From positions 806,001 through 870,000 of the forward strand of contig NZ_JAQMHX010000001.1 in the NCBI RefSeq assembly GCF_028331445.1: a stretch of DNA of 64,000 bases, written 5' to 3'. Within the stretch, counting starts at the first letter, position 1. Each line of letters starts with the position of its first letter. Position numbers and translations under genes: made by a program. The notes under the pieces were generated by a model that was not told the DNA's origin, did not search any database, and saw only the letters and a program-made list of their open reading frames with translations. This document shows, in pieces, positions 1-9,413 of this stretch. Origin of the DNA: Candidatus Phyllobacterium onerii. GTDB taxonomy: Bacteria > Pseudomonadota > Alphaproteobacteria > Rhizobiales > Rhizobiaceae.

Positions 1-44
1 CGCCTTCTACGATAAGTTTGCATTAAGAATTAGGGAGGGAACTT

Positions 45-332
45 ATGACTCGGCAGAAAACCGTGCTTTTTGCATGCGGAACGGGTATCGCCACGTCGAC
101 AGTGGTTGCGCATGCGGTCGAAGATGCAATGAAGGAACGTGGCATCCGCTTCAATTCAAGGCAGTGCAAGACGACAGAAGTGGCAGGGCAGATCGATGAT
201 GTCGACCTCATCGTCACAACCGCGCAACTGCCAAAGGATCTTGCCAAGCCCGTCATCACCACGCTGGCCTTTCTGACCGGTATCGGTAAGGCGGAAGCGC
301 TCGACAAGATTGAAGCGGTTCTGAGAGACTGA
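45..332 (+). CDS. gatB: PTS galactitol-type IIB component
   Basis: Phosphocarrier domain of a sugar phosphotransferase system: it would receive phosphate from an IIA protein and pass it to the sugar bound by the IIC permease. The 95-aa length and the N-terminal loop FACGTGIATST, with the phospho-accepting Cys at residue 11, fit the GatB/lactose IIB fold. A GGGAGGGA ribosome site lies just before the ATG. No IIA or IIC gene follows; the next gene is convergent, so any partners lie upstream outside the window. The specificity (galactitol or another polyol or pentitol) cannot be read from the sequence. Confidence 0.85.
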   Translation: MTRQKTVLFACGTGIATSTVVAHAVEDAMKERGIRFNSRQCKTTEVAGQIDDVDLIVTTAQLPKDLAKPVITTLAFLTGIGKAEALDKIEAVLRD

Positions 333-348
333 GACTGGAAACCGCACA

Positions 349-390
349 AGACAAATCCGCCGCTCATTGGCTTGAACGGCGGATTTGTCT
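349..390. terminator. 14-bp perfect inverted repeat between convergent genes
   Basis: AGACAAATCCGCCG at 349-362 is exactly repeated in inverse at 377-390 around a 14-nt loop. It sits between the stop of the IIB gene and the stop of the convergent MFS gene, whose stop codon it overlaps. Position and symmetry suggest a bidirectional terminator, although neither side has a long T run. Confidence 0.6.
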
Positions 391-1627
391 ATTCCGCTGG
401 CTGGAGGGCAGGGCGTACAGCAGCAGTCTCTTCAATGGGCCAGTGGACAATCGCCGCAAATATGCCGAGTACGACTCCGAGCCACCAGACCGGATCATAG
501 CTGCCGAAGTGGTCATAGAGATATCCGCCGAGCCAGACACCCAGGAACGAGCCGATCTGGTGCGAGAAAAACACGATACCGCCAAGCATGCCGAGATAGC
601 GGGTACCGAACATGATGGCGACGAGCGAATTTGTCGGCGGTACAGTCGAAAGCCACATCAGTCCCATCAGGATCGCGAAGACGATCACGGAAGTTCCTGT
701 CTGCGGCAGAAGTAGAAAGGCTGTGACCAATATCGAACGCCCAAGGTAGAGGAACGCCAGGAATTTCGGCTTGGAATAGCGCTGGCTGATCACGCCCGAT
801 GCAAGCGAACCGATGATGTTGAAAAATCCGATGAGTGCCAGCGCTAGTACCGCATAGGTAGCATCGATGCCAATATCGCCCAGATAGGCCGGAAAATGTG
901 CCGTGATAAACGCCACCTGAAACCCGCAGACGAAGAAGCCGGTCGTCAGTAGCAGGTAGCTCTTGTGTGCAAGTGCTTCCTTCAATGCCTCGCCAATCGA
1001 CTGCTTGTATTGAGCTTCCTTGGTTCTGCCGCTTGAGGAATTGCCACGCAGGGGTATGGCAAGGACTGGAACAATCAACATTGCCAGGCCGAGATAGACC
1101 AGAGCATCCGACCAGCCAAATCGATCGATGAGGCCCTGGCTGATCGGGGCAAAGACGAACATGCCTGCGGATCCTGCCGCTGTGCCGATACCGAAGACGA
1201 AGGTCCGACTGGCCGCTGAAACATTGCGCGCAAAAGCCGATAGAATGACGCCAAAGGAACCCGCGGCAATGCCAAGGCCCACGAGGACCCCGCCGCCGAG
1301 ATAGAGAATGCCCGGCGAGGTGGCCCAAGCCATCATGACCAAGCCGCTCGAATAGAATATCGCGGACAGGAGTAGCACGCGCCACGTGCCATACTTGTCG
1401 GCGATCGCGCCAAAGAATGGCTGTCCGGCACCCCAGAACAGATTCTGCAGTGCCATGGCCATGCCAAACGTAGTTCTATCCCAACCTTTCTCGGCGAGCA
1501 TCGGTAGTTGGAAGAATCCCATCGCGGAGCGGGGCCCGAATGTCAAAAGCGCAATGAGACAGCCGGTAATGATGATGAGCCATGGCACGCCGGACTTTTG
1601 GACGACACTTGCTTCGTTCTGCGACAT
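389..1627 (-). CDS. MFS transporter
   Basis: A 412-aa integral membrane protein with about 12 hydrophobic segments and the arrangement of the major facilitator superfamily: an N-terminal half, a charged cytoplasmic loop near residues 195-215 (SSSGRTKEAQYKQS) and a C-terminal half. The short loop GAIADKYGTWRVLL matches the conserved MFS loop 2-3 motif (G-x3-D-x2-G-x-R). It resembles the OFA/monocarboxylate-type permeases, but the substrate is not readable. It stands alone, convergent with the PTS IIB gene, and starts at an ATG after a short AT-rich leader. Confidence 0.85.
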   Translation of the reverse strand: MSQNEASVVQKSGVPWLIIITGCLIALLTFGPRSAMGFFQLPMLAEKGWDRTTFGMAMALQNLFWGAGQPFFGAIADKYGTWRVLLLSAIFYSSGLVMMAWATSPGILYLGGGVLVGLGIAAGSFGVILSAFARNVSAASRTFVFGIGTAAGSAGMFVFAPISQGLIDRFGWSDALVYLGLAMLIVPVLAIPLRGNSSSGRTKEAQYKQSIGEALKEALAHKSYLLLTTGFFVCGFQVAFITAHFPAYLGDIGIDATYAVLALALIGFFNIIGSLASGVISQRYSKPKFLAFLYLGRSILVTAFLLLPQTGTSVIVFAILMGLMWLSTVPPTNSLVAIMFGTRYLGMLGGIVFFSHQIGSFLGVWLGGYLYDHFGSYDPVWWLGVVLGIFAAIVHWPIEETAAVRPALQPAE

Positions 1628-1759
1628 GGCCGTCTCCTTTTATGGAGGCGCAGGATTATCTCATTTGTGATCCCAATCAATTGAATTGAGTTGATTGGTA
1701 CATAAATGAGTTTGATGAGTATCTCGGGTCCTGACCTGAGTGAGTAAGGGATTGATTTC

Positions 1760-1978
1760 ATGCGACTACTTCTGCCGATACTGGTGATCGGCGCTATGAC
1801 CCTCGGCGGTTGCGCCAACTCCGGCAATGTCAGTCCACTCGTTTGGTGCGATCGGCCAAGCGATCGCGATGCGAAGGTGTTTACCGATTGCACGCCTCGT
1901 ATTGGTGGCGACAGTCCGCAAAGACGCTATTTGCAAGAGCGCCGCTACAACGATTATCGTCAGTCCAGGGGAGGGTAA
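1760..1978 (+). CDS. small lipoprotein, unknown function
   Basis: A 72-aa protein with a 17-residue hydrophobic signal sequence ending in the lipobox LGGC, so it should be cleaved and lipidated at Cys18 and anchored in a membrane. The mature part is short, polar and arginine-rich at its end (QRRYLQERRYNDYRQSRGG) and keeps two further cysteines. I do not recognise a family. It is a single-gene unit ahead of the nad operon; the roughly 150 bases after it hold no other gene. Confidence 0.65.
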   Translation: MRLLLPILVIGAMTLGGCANSGNVSPLVWCDRPSDRDAKVFTDCTPRIGGDSPQRRYLQERRYNDYRQSRGG

Positions 1979-2127
1979 TTCCGGGGCCGGAAAGATCGTC
2001 AAGGCTACACCTGGCGTATCCTTCCCGTCAGGGAGTCACAAAAAAGCTCGATTATCGACCTTGAAGCCAGCAAAATAATCCCCTATGTATTTCGCGACGG
2101 CCCTGCCGTTTTTCTTTTGGTCATAAA

Positions 2128-2146
2128 TATGCTCAAAGTGAGTATA
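2128..2146. promoter_or_regulatory. palindromic operator upstream of nadA, candidate NadQ site
   Basis: TATGCTCA-AAG-TGAGTATA is a near-perfect inverted repeat (TAT-CTCA / TGAG-ATA, with one symmetric mismatch) 64 bp before the nadA ATG. Its right arm overlaps TATAAA (2143-2148), the best -10 candidate, so a bound protein should repress. A NadQ-family regulator gene lies 5 kb downstream at 7935-8891. Assigning this site to NadQ is inference from position and context. Confidence 0.6.
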
Positions 2147-2209
2147 AATGGCCGGTGACCAAAACTTGGCCAATTTGCCGAGTGAAAGAATGTCCAGGAG
2201 GAAGTGGAT

Positions 2210-3283
2210 ATGACCAGCGCTGCCCGCAACAAGACCGACCGTGTGTCCGGTCAAACCGCAGCGAAACGTTTTGGCATTCTCAAGATGCCGGACCTTGCCT
2301 ATACACCAGGGATCGCTGCTGAAACCGAGCATCTGTACGAACGTGTCGCTCACCATATCCCGCGGATCGAATGGCCGGTCTACGCACCTTATGTGGCTGC
2401 GATCAACCGTCTGAAGAAACAGCGCAACGCCGTCATCCTCGCTCACAATTATCAAACCCCGGAGATTTTTCACTGCGTGGCCGATATCGTTGGTGACTCC
2501 CTGCAGCTCGCCAAAGAGGCGACGCGTGTGGACGCTGATATCATCGTTCAATGCGGCGTGCACTTCATGGCGGAGACGTCCAAACTTCTCAATCCGCACA
2601 AAACTGTGCTGATCCCGGACATGCGTGCTGGCTGCTCGCTGGCCGAGTCCATCACCGGGGCTGATGTACGCCTGTTGCGCGAGACCTATCCGGGGGTGCC
2701 GATTGTCACCTACGTGAATACTTCCGCTGAAGTGAAGGCGGAAAGCGATATATGCTGCACATCGGCCAATGCGGTACAAGTTGTCGAAAGCTTTGGCGTT
2801 GATCGTGTTTTGTGTATTCCGGACGAATTCCTCGCGCAGAATGTTGCTGCACAGACCAACGTCAAGATATTGACGTGGAAAGGCCATTGCGAGGTGCACG
2901 AGCGATTCACGGCGGATGAGTTGCTCGCATATCGGGCAGCCGATCCGGATATCCAGATCATTGCTCATCCTGAATGTCCGCCTGAAGTGGTGGCAATCGC
3001 CGACTATACCGGCTCGACGCGAGGCATGATCGATTATGTGAAGGACAATCGTCCGGCCAAGGTACTGCTCGTCACGGAATGCTCCATGGCTTCCAATATC
3101 GAATCTGAAGTACCGGACGTAAAGTTCATCAAGCCGTGCAATCTCTGCCCGCACATGAAGCGCATCACATTGCCGAACATTCTTGAAAGCCTGGTCTACA
3201 TGCGTGAAGAAATTCACGTCGATCCGCTGATCGCCGAAAGGGCGCGGCTCGCTGTAGAGCGTATGGTCAACCTAAAGAACTGA
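2210..3283 (+). CDS. nadA: quinolinate synthase A
   Basis: Condenses iminoaspartate (made by NadB) with dihydroxyacetone phosphate to quinolinate in de novo NAD synthesis, using an oxygen-sensitive [4Fe-4S] cluster. The 357-aa protein shows the three cluster-ligand regions of the family: [18 protein letters not shown] and PCNLCPHM. Other conserved blocks are GCSLAESI and GHCEVHERF. The ATG at 2210 is chosen because AGGAGG lies 8 nt before it; an in-frame GTG at 2204 would be only 2 nt from that site. First gene of nadA-nadB-nadC-panC-panB, behind the palindrome at 2128-2146. Confidence 0.97.
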   Translation: MTSAARNKTDRVSGQTAAKRFGILKMPDLAYTPGIAAETEHLYERVAHHIPRIEWPVYAPYVAAINRLKKQRNAVILAHNYQTPEIFHCVADIVGDSLQLAKEATRVDADIIVQCGVHFMAETSKLLNPHKTVLIPDMRAGCSLAESITGADVRLLRETYPGVPIVTYVNTSAEVKAESDICCTSANAVQVVESFGVDRVLCIPDEFLAQNVAAQTNVKILTWKGHCEVHERFTADELLAYRAADPDIQIIAHPECPPEVVAIADYTGSTRGMIDYVKDNRPAKVLLVTECSMASNIESEVPDVKFIKPCNLCPHMKRITLPNILESLVYMREEIHVDPLIAERARLAVERMVNLKN

Positions 3284-3297
3284 GACGAGAAAAGCTG

Positions 3298-4857
3298 ATG
3301 TCCACTCATTCCGATCCCGTCATCATCATCGGTGGCGGACTTGCCGGACTTTTTTGTGCACTGAAACTTGCTCCCCGGCCAGTCACCGTGCTTGCGGCGG
3401 CACCCATTGGTCGCGGTGCATCCTCGGCCTGGGCGCAGGCGGGTATTGCTGCTGCCGTGTCGGAAGGCGACACGAAAGAAAAGCACGTCGCCGATACTGT
3501 CGCCGCTGGTGACGGTATCGTCGATGAAAGCATCGCGCGTTTGATGGCTGGCGAAGCGGCGTCCCGTGTCCACGATCTTCTCGGCTACGGCGTTCCCTTC
3601 GACCGCGATCTCGAAGGCAGGCTGCAGGTATCGCGCGAAGCGGCGCATTCTGAAAGTCGTATCGTCAGGGTACGCGGAGATATGGCGGGTCGTGCGATCA
3701 TGCAGGCTCTGGTGAAAACAGTTGAAAACACGCCGTCTATCAGGGTGATGGAAGGGTATGTGGTCGAAGATCTGATGATCGAGAAAGGCGCGGTAACCGG
3801 CGTCATCGCGCGAACAGAAGCGGGGCGTGGCACGCAGGTAAAACTGGCTTCACGGGCGGTTGTGATCGCCACCGGCGGCATCGGCCATCTTTACGCCGTT
3901 ACTACCAATCCTTCCGAGGCACGCGGCGAGGGTATCGGCATGGCGGCACGGGCTGGTGCAATGATGGCGGATATGGAGTTCGTACAGTTTCACCCGACGG
4001 CGCTGGACGTGAACAAAGACCCGGCACCCCTGGCGACGGAGGCACTCCGCGGTCACGGCGCTACGCTGCTCAATCGCGCCGGTGAACGATTTATGCTCAA
4101 GCTGGATCCCGATGCGGAACTTGGTCCCCGTGATGTCGTGGCGCGCGGGATTTATGCTGAAGTCATGGCTGGTCGCGGTGCCTGGCTCGACTGTACCAAG
4201 GCCGTGGGTGCCTCATTCGCCGAGGAGTTTCCGACAGTCTACAAGTATTGTCGCGACGCCGGCATTGATCCTGTTGTCGACCCCATTCCTGTTATCCCTG
4301 CCGCGCACTATTTCATGGGCGGTATTCTGACAGACGCTGATGGGCGCACCTCGATCAACGGGCTGTGGGCTTGCGGGGAATGCACCTCGACAGGAGCGCA
4401 CGGGGCAAATCGGCTGGCGTCCAATTCCCTGCTTGAAGCCGTCGTGTTTTCTGCGCGCATTGCCGCCAAGATCGGCAAGGGTGACGCAAATTATACTGAA
4501 GATTGGTCGAAGGGCTCGGTAGACCGGGACGATCTGGCCGCCGAAGCGGATACGGCAGCCATGACCACACTCCGCAAGACGATGAGCGCCAGTTTTGGTG
4601 TTGTTCGTGACCGCAAAGGCATGCTTCAGGGGTTGAAGACTATTCTTGAGTTGGACAAAGCCAATCGCGATGCTGCCTTTCGGAATGTATTGGCGACGGC
4701 AAAGCTGGTCGCCGTCAGTGCGCTGCGACGCGAGGAAAGCCGTGGCGGCCATTTCCGCACTGACTTTCCAGAGAAACGTGCTGAGTGGCAGCACAGGACA
4801 TTTCTGACACTGTCCGATGCCGAAGCTTCTGTGAGTGAAATGATGGAGTTGGCCTGA
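3298..4857 (+). CDS. nadB: L-aspartate oxidase
   Basis: FAD enzyme that oxidises L-aspartate to iminoaspartate, the substrate for NadA. The 519-aa protein begins with the FAD dinucleotide fold [17 protein letters not shown] (residues 8-24). It carries the [14 protein letters not shown] segment and the terminal FAD block [22 protein letters not shown] shared with fumarate reductase and succinate dehydrogenase flavoproteins. It starts 14 bp after nadA, and its TGA overlaps the nadC ATG by one base, so translation is probably coupled. Confidence 0.97.
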   Translation: MSTHSDPVIIIGGGLAGLFCALKLAPRPVTVLAAAPIGRGASSAWAQAGIAAAVSEGDTKEKHVADTVAAGDGIVDESIARLMAGEAASRVHDLLGYGVPFDRDLEGRLQVSREAAHSESRIVRVRGDMAGRAIMQALVKTVENTPSIRVMEGYVVEDLMIEKGAVTGVIARTEAGRGTQVKLASRAVVIATGGIGHLYAVTTNPSEARGEGIGMAARAGAMMADMEFVQFHPTALDVNKDPAPLATEALRGHGATLLNRAGERFMLKLDPDAELGPRDVVARGIYAEVMAGRGAWLDCTKAVGASFAEEFPTVYKYCRDAGIDPVVDPIPVIPAAHYFMGGILTDADGRTSINGLWACGECTSTGAHGANRLASNSLLEAVVFSARIAAKIGKGDANYTEDWSKGSVDRDDLAAEADTAAMTTLRKTMSASFGVVRDRKGMLQGLKTILELDKANRDAAFRNVLATAKLVAVSALRREESRGGHFRTDFPEKRAEWQHRTFLTLSDAEASVSEMMELA

Positions 4858-5732
4858 TGGCTGAAGATATGCAAAAAGCCCTTCCGCCATCACTTCCGCA
4901 ATTGTTGATCGAGGATGCCGTGCGTGCTGCCCTGCTCGAAGATCTCGGCCGGGCAGGGGATATCACGACCAACGCGACCCTGCCGGAGGATGCGGTCGCC
5001 AGCGCGGTGCTTTCTAGCCGCGCGGCCGGTACGATCTGCGGCATGGATTTTGCCCGCACCGCCTTTGCGTTGATGGACACGAAGCTGAAAATCACTGCGC
5101 TGACCAGGGATGGCGCAAGGGTCGAGCCGGGTGACGACCTTGCGCGCATCGAAGGCAACGCCCGTGCCATCCTCTCGGCCGAACGCGTTGCGCTTAATTT
5201 CCTCATGCATTTGAGCGGCATTGCAAGCTATACCGCAAAATTTGCTGATTTGATTGCCCACACCAACGCCAGGGTCTGCGACACACGCAAGACCATTCCC
5301 GGCATGCGTGCCTTTGCCAAATATGCAGTGAAATGCGGTGGCGGCTCCAATCATCGTTTCGGTCTCGATGATGCGATCCTGATCAAGGATAATCACATCG
5401 CGGTCGCAGGCGGTGTCGCGAAGGCCATTCTCGCCGCACGCGCCTATGCCGGACATCTCGTCAAGATCGAGGTGGAAGTCGACGGCCTCAAGCAGTTTGA
5501 AGAGGCGCTTTCCGTCGCTGCCGATGTGATTCTTCTTGATAATATGGCGCCGGAACTGCTTGAAAAGGCGGTGAAAATCAATGGTGGCCGGGCGAAACTG
5601 GAAGCATCCGGCAATATAGCGTTTGACACGATCAAGGTGATTGCAGAAACCGGTGTCGATTATATCTCGACATCGAAAATTACCATGGCAGCACCAACGC
5701 TGGATATCGGACTGGACATCGAAATCAAATGA
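4857..5732 (+). CDS. nadC: nicotinate-nucleotide pyrophosphorylase (carboxylating)
   Basis: Quinolinate phosphoribosyltransferase: converts quinolinate and PRPP to nicotinate mononucleotide, CO2 and pyrophosphate. The 291-aa length is normal. Recognisable blocks are ALLEDLGRAGDITT, LNFLMHLSGIAS, CDTRKTIPGMR, KCGGGSNHRFGLDDAILIKDNH and the C-terminal EASGNI / GVDYIS. The annotated ATG shares a base with the nadB stop; a second ATG four codons later is possible. The stop overlaps the panC start as ATGA. Confidence 0.96.
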   Translation: MAEDMQKALPPSLPQLLIEDAVRAALLEDLGRAGDITTNATLPEDAVASAVLSSRAAGTICGMDFARTAFALMDTKLKITALTRDGARVEPGDDLARIEGNARAILSAERVALNFLMHLSGIASYTAKFADLIAHTNARVCDTRKTIPGMRAFAKYAVKCGGGSNHRFGLDDAILIKDNHIAVAGGVAKAILAARAYAGHLVKIEVEVDGLKQFEEALSVAADVILLDNMAPELLEKAVKINGGRAKLEASGNIAFDTIKVIAETGVDYISTSKITMAAPTLDIGLDIEIK

Positions 5733-6574
5733 AGGTCATCGCCACCATTGCAGAACTGCGCGCTGCCCTCAAAGCTCACCGCCTCAAAGGCAAATCCATC
5801 GGTCTCGTACCGACGATGGGCTATTTGCACATCGGCCATATCTCATTGGTTCGCCATTCAAAAAACGCCTGCGATGTCACCGTCGTTTCGATCTTCGTGA
5901 ACCCGACGCAGTTCGGACCGAATGAGGATCTGTCCTCCTATCCGCGCGACATGGCAGGCGACCTTGCCAAGCTCAAGGCCGAGGGTGTCGACTACGTTTT
6001 TACGCCGGACGTTGCGGAAATTTACCGCCAAGGCGCCCATACCATCGTTGATAACCCGGTTCTGTCCCGGATACTGATCGGCAAGATCAGGCCCGGGCAT
6101 TTTCGCGGCGTAACAACTGTCGTCACCAAACTGTTTAATATCGTTCAGCCGGACCATGCGTTTTTCGGCGAGAAGGACTATCAGCAATTGACGATCGTCC
6201 GCCGCATGGTGGCCGATCTCGACATGCCAATTGAGATAACCGGAGTGGCCACCGTGCGCGAAGACGACGGCCTTGCGTGTTCGTCGCGCAATGCCATGCT
6301 GACCCCTGCCGACCGTAAGGCTGCTGTCATCCTGGCGAAATCACTGGTGCAGGCGGAGGAATTGGTCGGACAAGGCCAGCGCTCCGTATCGGCCATCCGC
6401 AATGCGGTTCGCGCAGTTCTGGAAACCGAGAAGCGCGGCGAGATCGAATCCGTTGATATTCGCGATGCGCGGACGCTTGATCCGGTTTCGGGCAAATTCA
6501 AACAGCCAGTCGTCATTTTGTTGACAGTCCGCTTCGGCAAGGTGCGTCTGATCGACCAGCGCGTTATCGGTTGA
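5729..6574 (+). CDS. panC: pantothenate synthetase (pantoate-beta-alanine ligase)
   Basis: ATP-dependent joining of pantoate and beta-alanine to pantothenate, the precursor of coenzyme A. The 281-aa protein has the nucleotidyl-transferase HIGH motif in [14 protein letters not shown], the substrate block [18 protein letters not shown], and [10 protein letters not shown] followed by SSRNAML near the position of the KMSKS-like loop. It overlaps nadC by 4 bp. Placement inside the NAD operon couples two cofactor pathways in one transcript. Confidence 0.96.
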   Translation: MKVIATIAELRAALKAHRLKGKSIGLVPTMGYLHIGHISLVRHSKNACDVTVVSIFVNPTQFGPNEDLSSYPRDMAGDLAKLKAEGVDYVFTPDVAEIYRQGAHTIVDNPVLSRILIGKIRPGHFRGVTTVVTKLFNIVQPDHAFFGEKDYQQLTIVRRMVADLDMPIEITGVATVREDDGLACSSRNAMLTPADRKAAVILAKSLVQAEELVGQGQRSVSAIRNAVRAVLETEKRGEIESVDIRDARTLDPVSGKFKQPVVILLTVRFGKVRLIDQRVIG

Positions 6575-6593
6575 ACGGGAAGAAGGAGGAGCT

Positions 6594-7409
6594 ATGAGCC
6601 AGGAAATCGTCACGCGCCGGGTCACTGCACCGGAGATACGTGTCCGCAAGGGCGGCGAGCCAATCGTTGCGTTGACTTCCTACCACGCGAACACCGCGCG
6701 CATCGTCGACCAGCACGCGGATATTCTCCTCGTGGGCGACAGTCTCGCCATGGTTCTTTACGCCATGGAATCAACACTCGGTGTGTCGCTCGATCTTATG
6801 ATTGCCCATGGCCGTGCCGTGGTGCGTGGCTCAAAGCGGGCGATGGTCGTGGTCGATATGCCGTTTGGCTCTTACGAGGAGAGCCCCGAGATTGCGTTCC
6901 GCAATGCCGCTCGCGTCATGCAGGAGACCGGCTGCGGTGCCGTCAAGCTGGAAGGTGGCGTGCGCATGGCTGACACCATCCGCTTCCTGATCGAGCGCGG
7001 CATACCGGTGATGGCGCATATCGGGCTGACGCCGCAATCCGTCAACACGCTCGGTGGTTTCAAGACACAAGGCCGCGACACGGCACTATGGCCATTGCTC
7101 AAAGCCGATGCAAAGGCGGTGAGCGACGCTGGCGCCTTTTCAGTGGTGCTTGAGGGAATTGTGGAACCGCTTGCGGCTGAGATTTCGCGCGAGATCGCCA
7201 TTCCCACGATTGGAATTGGCGGGTCAGTCGAATGTGACGGTCAGATCCTCGTGCTTGAGGACATGCTCGGCTACAATCCGAAGCCGCCCAAATTCGTCAA
7301 GGTCTATGGCGCAGTCGGTACGGCTATCGACGAAGCTGTCAAAGCCTACGCGGATGACGTCCGTTCGCGAAAATTCCCGGGCGATGAGCACGTTTATCTA
7401 CTGAAATAG
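6594..7409 (+). CDS. panB: 3-methyl-2-oxobutanoate hydroxymethyltransferase
   Basis: Transfers a hydroxymethyl group from 5,10-methylene-THF to 2-oxoisovalerate to give ketopantoate, the first committed step of pantothenate synthesis. The 271-aa TIM-barrel protein shows [14 protein letters not shown], the metal-binding [40 protein letters not shown] and [21 protein letters not shown]. An AAGGAGG ribosome site lies before the ATG. Last gene of the nad-pan operon; three bases separate its stop from the convergent cupin gene, with no clear terminator. Confidence 0.96.
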   Translation: MSQEIVTRRVTAPEIRVRKGGEPIVALTSYHANTARIVDQHADILLVGDSLAMVLYAMESTLGVSLDLMIAHGRAVVRGSKRAMVVVDMPFGSYEESPEIAFRNAARVMQETGCGAVKLEGGVRMADTIRFLIERGIPVMAHIGLTPQSVNTLGGFKTQGRDTALWPLLKADAKAVSDAGAFSVVLEGIVEPLAAEISREIAIPTIGIGGSVECDGQILVLEDMLGYNPKPPKFVKVYGAVGTAIDEAVKAYADDVRSRKFPGDEHVYLLK

Positions 7410-7412
7410 GTA

Positions 7413-7925
7413 CTAGCTGCGTGGGTTTTGTTCGGTATCGGCGCCTTGCCAGTACTCCATAGTGGCGGCTCTATCGTAGCCTTCACTCAGTAATCGCACG
7501 CCGACGCGCCCGGTTTCGGGATAGACAACCACTTCGTTCGGGTTTTTCTCTCCGATCATGATGAAGCGGCAGGGCGCGTCGCTGTGGTTGTAAAACGAAT
7601 GTCCGACTTTCTGGCTGGCCGGAAAGCAGACGTGATCCCCTGCCTTCATCCGATATGTCTGGTCGCCGAGCCGCAGAGTCATCTCACCTTCGAGGATGAA
7701 CGCCTGCTCTTCCTCAAGCATGTGATAATGATTCATGTTGGATTCTTTGCCCGGCGCGAGCTCTTCCAGGGCAACACCAACGTGGTTCGCACCACCGAAG
7801 CCGGAAAGATAGCGAAATTTGGTGCCATAGCGCGTACCTTTCGACCATTCCTCCAACGGAACATTATCCGATGCGAATGGTTCGGATATTCCTTCGGCAT
7901 TGAGCGATGTCGGCTTGTCGTTCAT
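7413..7925 (-). CDS. cupin-domain protein
   Basis: A 170-aa protein with one cupin barrel in its middle. Motif 1 is HYHMLEEEQAFILEGEMTLRLG (metal-ligand pattern H-x-H...E...G) and motif 2 ends in VGHSFYNHSDAPC. Such proteins may be sugar isomerases, dioxygenases or non-catalytic small-molecule binders; nothing here decides. It begins 9 bp after the NadQ-like gene, so it is probably the last gene of that operon. A link to NAD or nicotinate metabolism is possible but unproven. Confidence 0.75.
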   Translation of the reverse strand: MNDKPTSLNAEGISEPFASDNVPLEEWSKGTRYGTKFRYLSGFGGANHVGVALEELAPGKESNMNHYHMLEEEQAFILEGEMTLRLGDQTYRMKAGDHVCFPASQKVGHSFYNHSDAPCRFIMIGEKNPNEVVVYPETGRVGVRLLSEGYDRAATMEYWQGADTEQNPRS

Positions 7926-7934
7926 CCCTTCCTC

Positions 7935-8891
7935 CTATCCCCTGCCACCAACGCGCAATCCCGCCACGCTGCGCTCTTCGAGCACATTGTGCCGGAACCG
8001 ATAAAGCGCTGCAGGCCTGCCTCGTGCCTGCGTTTGTTCTGCGCCGGTTGGCTCGACCAGTTCCGTTGTCTCGACCAATCTGCGGAAATTCTGCTTGTGC
8101 AGGTGGCGACCAGAAATCGCCTCCACAGTCTCCTGCAACGCAGTCAAGGTAAAGGTGGGGGGCATTAACTCAAATACCACAGGCCTGTATTTCAGCTTGG
8201 CGCGCAGCCGCGAGATGGCGGTCGCAAGAATGCGCCGGTGGTCAAAACTCATCGGAAGCCCCAGGCCACGCGAAAGATGTGTGCCTTCCGCCCGCCCATC
8301 GCGCGCCGCCTCCTCTATCAGTCCCGCTTCGTACAGGAGTTCATAGCGTTCAAGTACCCGCTCTTCATCCCACATAATTCCATCGTCTCCGAATGCGAGC
8401 CGGAAACGGCTTAGCCGCGCGGGAAGTCCGCTCTTCTCGGCCCAGGCATGCAGAGCGGGGCGGATCGTTTCGTCGATCATGGCGGGCTTGCCGACGCGCC
8501 AGTCTTCCCAAGGCAAGAACGAGTACCAGCTGCGCCAGCGCGCGCCGGATTTGCGAAGGGCATCTCCGTCATCGGTTATGCGCGTGAGCGCTAGATAACC
8601 GACTGAAACGATGTGCAGGTCGCGATCTTCAGCGGTTTTGTGGCGGCCACGATCACCGAAGGTGTAAAGTTGTTCGACATAGCCAAGACGTAAAGGCGTC
8701 TGCTCTGCCACCCACTCACGCAATCCGGTCTCGAAAGTTCGATGCAACAGCGGGTTGAACGGGCCGAAGGGCAGCTCGTCGCGCTCGTTGTCATCGCCAG
8801 AAGGTGTGGTCAAGATCAGCGGATCATTGTTTGCTACAGCCACTATGGCGGCGCTCAGATTGATTTCAACGGCATTGGGTGTGCCCGTCAC
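7935..8891 (-). CDS. nadQ: NadQ-like regulator of NAD synthesis (Nudix-related)
   Basis: A 318-aa protein matching, from memory, the alphaproteobacterial family annotated as the 'NAD regulator in Alphaproteobacteria' (COG4111/NadQ). It has an N-terminal Nudix-like domain without an intact Nudix box (around LPFGPFNP, then LRLGYVEQLYTFGDRGRH), a middle domain, and a C-terminal winged-helix region around SGRHLHKQNFRRLVETTELVEP. Members are predicted repressors of NAD genes. The start is a GTG two bases after the phosphatase stop. nadABC lies on the opposite strand in the same 9-kb stretch, with a palindrome at its promoter. The family assignment is firm; the direct target is inference. Confidence 0.8.
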   Translation of the reverse strand: MTGTPNAVEINLSAAIVAVANNDPLILTTPSGDDNERDELPFGPFNPLLHRTFETGLREWVAEQTPLRLGYVEQLYTFGDRGRHKTAEDRDLHIVSVGYLALTRITDDGDALRKSGARWRSWYSFLPWEDWRVGKPAMIDETIRPALHAWAEKSGLPARLSRFRLAFGDDGIMWDEERVLERYELLYEAGLIEEAARDGRAEGTHLSRGLGLPMSFDHRRILATAISRLRAKLKYRPVVFELMPPTFTLTALQETVEAISGRHLHKQNFRRLVETTELVEPTGAEQTQARGRPAALYRFRHNVLEERSVAGLRVGGRG

Positions 8892-8893
8892 GT

Positions 8894-9409
8894 CTACACC
8901 GTCAGTGGAAGAATGAATGGCGTGCCTTCGAATGCCTCTTCACCGCGACCGATCGCATTGATCGCATCTACCATTTTGCCGTTGCGAACGAGGATATCAT
9001 CGGCGAGCGCTACAAGTCTGCCATTGGGTGTGGCAGAGGGCGCATTTTGGCGCAATTTCTGCGCCAACAGCACTTCATCAAGCTCCGGATTAAGCGCAAT
9101 CGCTGTGATGTAGGCAGCGGCGGTCGAGCGCGAGATTCCAGCGTAGCAATGGATGAGCAAGGGTGCCTTGCGGTCCCAGCGCTGGCCAAACGCGATCAAC
9201 TGGGTGATGTGTTCGGACACAGGGTGTGTCATGCCCTCCGAAGGCTCGAGAATATCGTTGAATCCAAGAAACAGATGGCGCGCCTCCAGAATCTCTATGG
9301 GGCGAGGCACGACCGTATCGGCATTGATCAGGGTGATCATATCACGCGCGCCGAAACGAGTTGCAGACTCGGCAAGACGCGACAGAGGAGAGACAACGAT
9401 ATGCGGCAT
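8894..9409 (-). CDS. protein tyrosine phosphatase-like protein
   Basis: A 171-aa protein with the Cys-based phosphatase signature HCYAGISRST (nucleophile Cys88 and phosphate-binding Arg94, counted from the start MPHIVV). It resembles the 'predicted protein tyrosine phosphatase' family common in Rhizobiales. The reading frame is open 24 codons upstream, but that extension runs into the preceding HD gene and lacks a sensible signal, so the ATG at 9409, four bases after the HD gene stop, is preferred. Substrate unknown. Confidence 0.8.
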   Translation of the reverse strand: MPHIVVSPLSRLAESATRFGARDMITLINADTVVPRPIEILEARHLFLGFNDILEPSEGMTHPVSEHITQLIAFGQRWDRKAPLLIHCYAGISRSTAAAYITAIALNPELDEVLLAQKLRQNAPSATPNGRLVALADDILVRNGKMVDAINAIGRGEEAFEGTPFILPLTV

Positions 9410-9413
9410 GTTC

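Noticed and set aside
1-44. 3' end of an upstream gene at the window edge
   Set aside because: A TAA at 13-15 and another at 22-24 could end a gene, but 44 bases are too few to assign a frame.
2036-3217. 393-codon minus-strand frame across nadA
   Set aside because: It is a shadow: nadA on the other strand has all cluster ligands and a ribosome site.
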